A stretch of DNA of 5,337 bases from CAZDSS01 sp964508185 (lineage in GTDB: Bacteria > Pseudomonadota > Alphaproteobacteria > Sphingomonadales > Govanellaceae), in the NCBI GenBank assembly GCA_964508185.1, contig CAZDSS010000148.1:1-5337 (forward strand), in the 5' to 3' direction. The position numbers and the translations under genes were made by a program. Below the pieces are notes generated by a model that did not search any database, was not told the DNA's origin, and saw only the letters and a list, made by a program, of their open reading frames with translations. Of the stretch, positions 1-4,412 are shown piece after piece. Numbering within the stretch: position 1 is the first letter of the stretch; each line of letters starts with the position of its first letter.

Positions 1-128
1 TCATCCTTTCGATCCTTGAACTCCAGGAGAGCGAGCGCGAACTTGTAGGAAGCAACATTCCTCCCGAACAGAATAATCGAACGCCAGTAGTTCTCGCGTG
101 ACGGCTGACATTCAAGGAAGTCGGACAT
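1..128 (-). CDS. N-terminus of a gene cut by the window edge, possibly an HNH-endonuclease-type protein
   Basis: An open frame starts with ATG at 128-126 and runs 42 codons off the window edge without a stop. Two in-frame TGA codons lie just upstream (ATG is preceded by TGA TGA AGC), so this ATG is the natural start. The translation begins MSDFLECQPSRE and contains YWRSIILFGRNVASYKF. It reads like real protein, with mixed hydrophobic and charged residues and no high-GC shadow bias. From memory, this N-terminus resembles proteins annotated as HNH endonucleases in accessory or defence-type loci. The HNH catalytic motif would lie outside the window, so the assignment cannot be confirmed here. 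The ribosome binding site is weak (AAGATGATGAAGC before ATG). Codon use and GC look lower than in the thiolase-like and aldehyde dehydrogenase genes, which would fit acquired DNA. I am confident that it is coding and only moderately confident of the family. Confidence 0.6.
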   Translation of the reverse strand, partial: MSDFLECQPSRENYWRSIILFGRNVASYKFALALLEFKDRKD

Positions 129-185
129 GCTTCATCATCTTGAGCATTCTACGACTTGCCACGTGCCTAGGTTGATGACGCTAAC

Positions 186-266
186 TTCATACCCAAAGCA
201 CGATAACCGGGGTCTTCCGAACCGACAAGACACATATAAGCCCCGACTTGATTGGGTATTGCTGAA
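186..266. repeat. Nested imperfect inverted repeat in the leader of the left-edge gene
   Basis: The intergenic stretch 129-355 has no gene I can support, but it has ordered dyad symmetry. The outer arms are TTCA (186-189) with TGAA (263-266) and ATACCCAA (189-196) with TTGGGTAT (252-259), a perfect 8-bp pair. Inside these lie CGGGG (208-212) with CCCCG (241-245), and then GTCTT (212-216) with AAGAC (227-231) around the loop CCGAACCGAC. All arms nest around one axis, with asymmetric bulges, so as minus-strand RNA or single-stranded DNA it could fold into one long bulged hairpin. It ends 58 bp before the start codon of the edge gene, so it could be that gene's 5' leader, a non-coding RNA or a mobile-element end. 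I do not recognise it as a known RNA family. Confidence 0.45.
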
Positions 267-307
267 CCACCCCGGAGGAGCCCGAATGCCGAACACACAG
301 GATTCCT

Positions 308-346
308 GCTGGTGACGCGCTCCCACACGCCGTATTCGCGACCAGC
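308..346 (-). terminator. Hairpin just after the thiolase-like gene stop, weak terminator candidate
   Basis: GCTGGT (308-313) pairs with ACCAGC (341-346), and CGCG (316-319) pairs with CGCG (337-340), leaving a 2-nt bulge and a 17-nt loop. It starts about 10 nt past the stop codon of the thiolase-like gene. In that transcript's direction no T-run follows, so it is not a canonical intrinsic terminator there; 3'-end protection or factor-dependent termination is possible. On the plus strand it is followed by ATTTTAG, a short T-run, but no plus-strand gene ends here. Confidence 0.3.
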
Positions 347-355
347 CGATTTTAG

Positions 356-1861
356 TTAATTCCAGATCGCGACGCCATCCTCGCCGGCCACGGCCTCGCC
401 CGTGCTGCCCACGGGCTGTGCCTCGGCGGACATCAGGAAATCGAGGGTCGCGCGATCCTCGCCCGGAACACGGGCAAGGAACCGCGCCCCTTCGGGCGTG
501 CGCGCAACACTGATGGCGTGGCTCGGCTCGCCCTGGCGGTTGAAGGGCATGGCGAAGGTCTCGATCCTGCCCGGGCCCGCATAGTCATCCAGCAGGTCCG
601 GCGCGGCGCCTCGCTGCCGGTCGGCCTCCGACTGGACGTTATAGTTCTGCGGGAAAGTGTCCGCCCGCAGGGGGGCACCGGAAAACAGCATGGAATGGCT
701 ATGGGTGGCATAACCGCCATTGGCGACGATGAGGCCCTTGTCGGCGGTGCCGCGCAGTTTATGCACCATCCGGGCGGTTGCATGCATCATGCAATTGCCG
801 ATGGGACCGCCGCCGAAGGTCAGGCCGCCATAGACGCTATGGGGTTTGTCCAACGGCCAGTCGATCACGCGCCGCGCGAGCTTGGGGACACAGGGGAAGC
901 AGCTGTAGAGTTCCACATGAGCCAATTCCTCGGCCCGGGTCCCGTTGAATGCCAGCGCCGAACGGACGGTGGTCTCGAGGCTGACGAGACGGGTATAGCT
1001 TTCACGGCGCAGGAAATCGTCCGGCTCGTGGGCCGCAGCCCCCGCCCCCACATAGACAATCCGGTCCTCGGGCACACCCAATTCCCGCGCCACTGCAAGG
1101 CTCATGACAATCACCGCCGCGCCCTGATTCACGGCGCTGTTGGCGACCATCATCTTGGTATAGGGGAAGCTGATCATGCGATTATTGTCATCGGCGGTCA
1201 TGATCGCTTCCGGCTCCACCACACGGCGCAGCCAGGCCGACGGGTTCTCGGCAGCAACGCGCGAGAAGCCGGCCCAGATCTCCGCCGTCTCGCGCTGCGC
1301 CTCGGCAAGGCTCTGGCCCCAGGCGGCGCGGGTCGCGTTCTCGTAGAAGGGATAGACATCCGCCGGCCAGAACAGCCCGAACTTGCGCGCAAGCGGCGTC
1401 GCCGCGGCCATCGCCGCCTCCGCAAGACGGTTGGGCGCGGGCTTGCCGCCGGCCTTGACCAGGGCAGCCGCGCGCTGCCCCGCCGTGCGCATGGCCTCGC
1501 CCCCCACCGCCGCGGCAATCCTGATCTTGCCAAGACCGATGAGATTGGCCGCATCATTGATGAGCTGGATCGGGCCATCGCCGCTCGCCTCATGGGTGCG
1601 CAGCACCTCGGATGGACGCCGTGGCAGCTTTCCGGCCAGATCCTCGTGGATATCGGGATTGGGGAACGAAATCTGGTCCTCGACACCCAGCCAGTCCAGC
1701 CGATCCAGCAGGCGGACCCCGCTATCCGCTTCGGCCGCCCGCAGCGCCGCCAGCATCAGGCCAAGGGAATCAAGTCCCTCATCCTCAGGCCCCGGACGGT
1801 CGTTGATCTCGCCCACACCGATAATGACGGGAACGCGGTCAGCTGATACTGCCTCGGTCAT
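356..1861 (-). CDS. Thiolase-like protein (TLP1-type, acetyl-CoA acetyltransferase-like), 501 aa
   Basis: This is a thiolase-superfamily protein, as shown by VPVIIGVGEIN near the N-terminus (about 10-20), the IAAAVGGEAM strand-turn (115-124), YSCFPCVP (319-326), GGLTFGGGPIGN (345-356) and IVANGGYATHSH (378-389). The last four correspond in order to conserved blocks of SCP2-type thiolases. Residues from about 428 to the end (AGPGRIETFAMPF, then VARTPEGARFLARV) look like the extra C-terminal domain described for thiolase-like protein type 1 from mycobacteria. The usual nucleophilic cysteine is absent: the aligned place reads EASGDGP (91-97), and the first cysteine of the whole protein is C321. 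Condensation by the normal ping-pong mechanism is therefore unlikely. Acyl-CoA binding or a retro-aldol-type reaction on a CoA thioester is possible, but that is inference. The start has a good Shine-Dalgarno sequence, AGGAG, 7 nt upstream. The regulator gene lies 41 bp upstream, so the two are probably co-transcribed. Confidence 0.88.
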   Translation of the reverse strand: MTEAVSADRVPVIIGVGEINDRPGPEDEGLDSLGLMLAALRAAEADSGVRLLDRLDWLGVEDQISFPNPDIHEDLAGKLPRRPSEVLRTHEASGDGPIQLINDAANLIGLGKIRIAAAVGGEAMRTAGQRAAALVKAGGKPAPNRLAEAAMAAATPLARKFGLFWPADVYPFYENATRAAWGQSLAEAQRETAEIWAGFSRVAAENPSAWLRRVVEPEAIMTADDNNRMISFPYTKMMVANSAVNQGAAVIVMSLAVARELGVPEDRIVYVGAGAAAHEPDDFLRRESYTRLVSLETTVRSALAFNGTRAEELAHVELYSCFPCVPKLARRVIDWPLDKPHSVYGGLTFGGGPIGNCMMHATARMVHKLRGTADKGLIVANGGYATHSHSMLFSGAPLRADTFPQNYNVQSEADRQRGAAPDLLDDYAGPGRIETFAMPFNRQGEPSHAISVARTPEGARFLARVPGEDRATLDFLMSAEAQPVGSTGEAVAGEDGVAIWN

Positions 1862-1871
1862 AAACTCTCTC

Positions 1872-1882
1872 CTACGTCGTAG
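1872..1882. promoter_or_regulatory. Short dyad CTACG-T-CGTAG overlapping the thiolase-like gene's ribosome binding site
   Basis: A perfect 5-bp inverted repeat with a 1-nt centre lies in the 41-bp gap between the regulator stop and the thiolase-like start. It touches the Shine-Dalgarno GGAG (1869-1872 on the minus strand). It could be a regulator half-site pair or an RNA stem near the ribosome binding site. A dyad this short can arise by chance. Confidence 0.2.
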
Positions 1883-1902
1883 CTAGTTTGCCTGTATCGG
1901 CG

Positions 1903-2541
1903 CTATTTGGTGGCGGGCAACTGAGCCAGTTCCGACTCAAGGTACTTGTCCGTACGCAAGCCGGACAGTTCCTGGATCAGCGTGGCCATGGTCCGCAACT
2001 GCAGTTCCGGTGGCCAGTCCTCGGGGGCGATCATGGTCTCCATGCCGATGCCATGCACAGAAATGAGAAGCCGTCGGGCCAGCGCCTGACGGTCAAGACC
2101 GGGCCGCAAATCGGCATCGCCCGCATTGATGGTCAGGCTGTGGACGATCATGTCGCGGACGGCTGAAAAGAGCCGCTTCTGCTCAAGGGCCACGTTCTTG
2201 TCGAAGGACGCCGTCCCGAGGTAGGCGATCCAAGTTTTCCAGGAGCGCATGCGCGCCTCGTCGATGGGCATGAGGGCTGCCAAAATCCCGAGGGTATTTC
2301 CCGGATCATGGGCCAGCGCCTGGGTCACCCGCTCCTGCCCGCGTCCGCCTTCATAGCGCAGGGTGTAAAGAAGAAGGTCGCGTTTATTGGGAAAATAGTA
2401 CTGCACGATAGCTGTGCTGTATCCCAGCTTGTCCGCGATGGAGCGGATGGTCATCGAACTGACGCCCACGGTGGCGATGATTTCGGACGCGGCCTCCGCC
2501 ACGGCCTTCCGCATTTCGCGATGATCTACAATCTTGGGCAT
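1903..2541 (-). CDS. TetR/AcrR family transcriptional regulator, BetI-like, 212 aa
   Basis: This is a DNA-binding repressor of the usual TetR length. The N-terminal helix-turn-helix is clear: MRKAVAEAASEIIATVG (10-26) forms the first helix, and MTIRSIADKLGYSTAIVQYYF (30-50) holds the helix-turn-helix with the family's typical YYF-x-NK ending (PNKRDLL). The C-terminal ligand domain (from about 75, with WKTWIAYLGTA at 101-111) looks like the BetI type. It lies 41 bp upstream of the thiolase-like gene on the same strand with no terminator between them, so it probably controls its own operon and that gene in response to a CoA thioester or related metabolite. That ligand is inferred from the neighbour only. 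The start codon is supported by the family's length and alignment, although its Shine-Dalgarno is weak. Upstream DNA is AT-rich and carries a perfect dyad suited to autoregulation. Confidence 0.92.
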   Translation of the reverse strand: MPKIVDHREMRKAVAEAASEIIATVGVSSMTIRSIADKLGYSTAIVQYYFPNKRDLLLYTLRYEGGRGQERVTQALAHDPGNTLGILAALMPIDEARMRSWKTWIAYLGTASFDKNVALEQKRLFSAVRDMIVHSLTINAGDADLRPGLDRQALARRLLISVHGIGMETMIAPEDWPPELQLRTMATLIQELSGLRTDKYLESELAQLPATK

Positions 2542-2565
2542 TCGACGTTTTATCCGCTGTACTTT

Positions 2566-2580
2566 TTATTATGGTAATAA
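2566..2580. promoter_or_regulatory. Candidate TetR operator: TTATTA-N3-TAATAA dyad in an AT-rich promoter region
   Basis: TTATTATGGTAATAA is a perfect 6-bp inverted repeat around a 3-nt centre. It ends 24 bp upstream of the regulator start codon, in the only clearly AT-rich patch of the centre of the window. Read on the minus strand, a weak promoter can be drawn with TTGCGC as -35 and TACCAT as -10, 17 nt apart, the latter overlapping the dyad. Position and symmetry fit an autorepression site. The promoter hexamers themselves are poor matches. Confidence 0.45.
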
Positions 2581-2703
2581 CAAAAATAGCCCGGCGCAAA
2601 CTTGAGAGTGGGTCACGGCGAGCTTCATGACCAGAACGCAGTAAAGCGCGAGACCGAACATGATGATGAACAAGCCGAGGACGCGGCGGCCGCGAGCGGT
2701 CAT
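2569..2703 (-). pseudogene. Truncated DUF2842-type small membrane protein gene
   Basis: ATG at 2703-2701 is preceded by GGAG with 9-nt spacing. The first 32 residues (MTARGRRVLGLF, then ALYCVLVMKLAVTH) look like the start of DUF2842 proteins: a basic N-terminus followed by a transmembrane helix (about 8-30). These are alphaproteobacterial inner-membrane proteins of unknown function, usually about 65-70 residues with a second helix. Here the family resemblance stops near residue 32 (about 2608). The frame then reads SQVCAGLFLLLP through the AT-rich upstream region of the TetR gene and stops at 44 residues. The second helix and its basic end are missing, and the other two frames after the break do not restore them, so this is a truncation and not a simple frameshift. 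A 44-residue product could still be made. Identification of the family is from memory. Confidence 0.6.
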
Positions 2704-2709
2704 AGACGT

Positions 2710-2938
2710 TTACTCCAGAAATGCTTTGATAATCTTCGCCAGCCAGACCATGCACCGTCTCGCCCAGATGCTGGGCCCCGCCCGGCAGGCTCCACTGGCC
2801 TTTCCGCGGGGCCTTGCCGCGGCGGATCAGGAGCACACGGCCGCCATGCCAGACCACCACCCCGACACCCACGAAGGGCCGGCCGGGATAGCTGCGGCTG
2901 TCGCTGCCCGTCGCATCGGCGGTCGCCGCGTCGCCCAT
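2710..2938 (-). pseudogene. Nudix hydrolase gene broken inside its Nudix box
   Basis: ATG at 2938-2936 has a strong Shine-Dalgarno (GGAGG, 6 nt upstream). Residues 20-62 are a textbook Nudix start: RPFVGVGVVVW, GGRVLLIRRGKAP, then GQWSLPGGAQHLGETV. The box pattern GX5EX7REUXEEXGU begins correctly (G54 to E60), but the REUXEE part is absent. After V62 (about 2753) the frame reads HGLAGEDYQSISGV and continues out of frame over the next genes to 2384, so the metal-binding glutamates and about two thirds of the usual 140-150 residues are lost. In another frame the DNA from 2751 reads MVWLAKIIKAFLE and stops at 2712-2710, 6 nt before the DUF2842-type start. This tail could be the Nudix gene's own C-terminal helix left after an internal deletion, or the end of a different gene. 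Loss of function as a Nudix enzyme is near certain. Confidence 0.75.
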
Positions 2939-2953
2939 GATTTCCCTCCGGCT

Positions 2954-2998
2954 CGTTGCTTGGACAACGATCTAACGCGAACGGGCGTCCCCTGGCAA
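2954..2998 (-). promoter_or_regulatory. Weak promoter candidate with adjoining dyad upstream of the Nudix remnant
   Basis: In the 68-bp gap after the XRE-cupin gene, the minus strand has TTGCCA (2998-2993, a good -35) and, 17 nt on, TTAGAT (2975-2970, a poor -10). Directly beyond lies the inverted repeat CGTTG-N6-CAACG (2954-2969), where an operator near +1 would be. The original Nudix gene may have had its own promoter here. Only the -35 and the dyad are convincing. Confidence 0.25.
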
Positions 2999-3006
2999 GG
3001 TTCGCG

Positions 3007-3624
3007 CTAGCTTTCCGAGGCAAAGCCCTTGATGGGCTGGCTCGTCACCGTGTTGGACATCAGGACCAGGGGATCCTCCTCGCTCACGGCGATATAGCCA
3101 TGGGGCGTCATGGCATCGAACAGGATGCTGTCGCCGGCCTGGAGGAGCAGGGGCTTGTACAGGTCGGTGTGAAGCTCGATGGCGCCCGTGATGATATAGA
3201 GGAACTCTTCCCCCGGATGACCCGCGAGCGGCCCGTGTTCCTGGATGTCGCGGCATTTCACCGTCATCTTCCAGAACACGTTGCGCTTCTGGATGAAATC
3301 GTCGCAGAGGGTTTCGAGGTCCCAGCGCGGGTAGCTGGTCTTGTGCCCCCGGCCGCTTCGCGTGATGGCGCGACGGCCCGTGGGCTTCTGGTCCTCGGTG
3401 GGGCCGATGAAGCGCACGATGGGAACGGCCAGGCGCTCGGAGAGGCTGAGGACGGTGCTGAAATTGAGGGCGATCTTGCCGTTCTCGATCTTGGACAGGG
3501 TGGATATGGCAAAGCCCGTGATCTTGCTCATATCCGCAAGGGTCATCCCCTTTTCCTTGCGATAGGCCCGCAGGCGCTGCCCCAGGGTGATATCGGCGTT
3601 GGTCTGGTTGGTTTTGTCTCTCAT
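3007..3624 (-). CDS. XRE-family regulator with C-terminal cupin domain, 205 aa
   Basis: This is a two-domain regulator of the PuuR/SutR-like class. The helix-turn-helix is at about 14-68 (LGQRLRAYRKEKGMTLADMS, then STLSKIENGK). The cupin is at about 116-192, with a HPGEEFLYIITG motif (136-147) and a second motif with GDSILFD (164-170) and H175. The cupin should bind a small ligand, usually related to the pathway controlled. I chose ATG at 3624, 8 nt after the stop of the preceding gene. An ATG at 3684 in the same frame would add 20 residues not typical of the family and overlap the preceding gene by 52 nt. As the last gene of the operon that starts with the aldehyde dehydrogenase, it probably represses or activates that operon and itself. 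The Shine-Dalgarno is weak, so translational coupling is likely. Confidence 0.9.
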   Translation of the reverse strand: MRDKTNQTNADITLGQRLRAYRKEKGMTLADMSKITGFAISTLSKIENGKIALNFSTVLSLSERLAVPIVRFIGPTEDQKPTGRRAITRSGRGHKTSYPRWDLETLCDDFIQKRNVFWKMTVKCRDIQEHGPLAGHPGEEFLYIITGAIELHTDLYKPLLLQAGDSILFDAMTPHGYIAVSEEDPLVLMSNTVTSQPIKGFASES

Positions 3625-3632
3625 GGTCCGTC

Positions 3633-4412
3633 TTATGCACTTGTCCCCAGCACCGCGGCCAGAACTGTCGCCCATTTCCGGCATCCGGCTTCCGTCCGGA
3701 TCAGGTCGTTCCTGATCTCGATGATCACATGCGGAAGCCCGCGCGGCAGTACCTGGCGGTCAATGGTCATGGTCTCGTAAAGGTTTGCGTCATAGGGCTC
3801 GTTATAGCCCAAGGGACCGCCATATGCTGCATTTAACCTTTCATGGACGCGCCGGGCTAGTCCGGAATCTCGTTTCCATAATATTCCGGCATGCCAGGGT
3901 CTTTCGCGTCCTCCCATGACCGGGGTGAAGCTGTGGATCGAGACGACCGCGGGTGTTCCTTGTTCTGCCATTCGCTCCAGCAGCGACGCGAGCCGCGCGT
4001 GGAAGGGGTCGAACGCCAGCTCCTTCCGGCAGGCCCGCTCGCGGTCGGAAAGCGCCTGATTGCCCGGAATGACGATGCCGTCGGAGACCGGTGCGATGAA
4101 ATCCGCCGCCTCGGGAATGCGATTGCATTCCACGAAAAGCCGCGACCAGCCGGCCAGGATGGCGGGCGCGCCGAGCTCCGCCGCCAAAAGCTCGGTCACC
4201 CGGGCGGCCCCGATGTCCCAGCCGATATGCCCCGCGATTTCCGCAGGCGTGAGGCCAAGATTGCGCCAGGGCGCAGGAACCGCGGCGCTCGCATGTTCGC
4301 AGGTGAGAAGCCAGCGGGCGTCATGCGGCCCGGCGATAAGCCGCACCGCGTCCCGTTTGATCGCCGCTTTGGCCTCGGCGGAAAGACTGTCTCCGATGGA
4401 AATGATGCTCAC
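3633..4412 (-). CDS. N-formylglutamate amidohydrolase family protein (COG3931-like), 259 aa
   Basis: The family hydrolyses an amide such as N-formyl-L-glutamate to formate and glutamate, normally in the cytoplasm. Hallmarks seen here are LLTCEHAS (35-42), GHIGWDIGAARV (61-72), SRLFVECNRIP (90-100), VVSIHSFTP (156-164) and VIIEIRNDLI (229-238), with histidine, aspartate and glutamate residues suited to metal-dependent hydrolysis. Length is normal for the group. The start is GTG at 4412. The upstream gene's TGA is shared in GTGA, a 4-nt overlap typical of translational coupling, and no Shine-Dalgarno is evident. No histidine-utilisation genes (urocanase, histidase) are visible, so a role in the Hut pathway is not supported. 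Next to an aldehyde dehydrogenase and a PuuR-like regulator, it more likely acts on an N-acylated or gamma-glutamylated intermediate. That last point is inference. Confidence 0.88.
   Translation of the reverse strand: MSIISIGDSLSAEAKAAIKRDAVRLIAGPHDARWLLTCEHASAAVPAPWRNLGLTPAEIAGHIGWDIGAARVTELLAAELGAPAILAGWSRLFVECNRIPEAADFIAPVSDGIVIPGNQALSDRERACRKELAFDPFHARLASLLERMAEQGTPAVVSIHSFTPVMGGRERPWHAGILWKRDSGLARRVHERLNAAYGGPLGYNEPYDANLYETMTIDRQVLPRGLPHVIIEIRNDLIRTEAGCRKWATVLAAVLGTSA

Noticed and set aside
186..266. tRNA, SRP RNA or tmRNA
   Set aside because: The segment GGTTCGGAAGACC superficially recalls a T-arm or the SRP tetraloop region, but no cloverleaf, CCA end or SRP core motif can be drawn around it.
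181..270. Integron attC site
   Set aside because: The bulged hairpin recalls attC, but the required GTTRRRY and RYYYAAC core boxes are not at the ends of the arms on either strand.
135..326. A 63-residue minus-strand frame, and a 62-residue plus-strand frame at 127-315, in the left intergenic region
   Set aside because: No good ribosome binding site or recognisable domain. The region is better explained by the nested inverted repeat and upstream control of the edge gene.
518..1846. A 442-codon open frame on the plus strand
   Set aside because: It lies antisense to the thiolase-like gene, whose frame carries recognisable family motifs. Its own translation is rich in Arg, Gly, His and Ala without any motif, typical of an antisense shadow in high-GC DNA.
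2384..2938. A single 184-residue Nudix protein running from 2938 to 2384
   Set aside because: Only the first 62 residues look like Nudix. The rest is Arg-, Ser- and His-rich out-of-frame translation of the DUF2842 remnant and the TetR start, so it is treated as a broken gene.
3625..3684. Upstream start of the XRE-cupin gene at 3684
   Set aside because: It would overlap the amidohydrolase gene by 52 nt and add 20 residues outside the family's usual N-terminus. ATG at 3624 fits better.
2956..3780. A 274-codon open frame on the plus strand
   Set aside because: It is antisense to the XRE-cupin gene and the end of the amidohydrolase gene, both of which are well supported. No motif or ribosome binding site justifies it.
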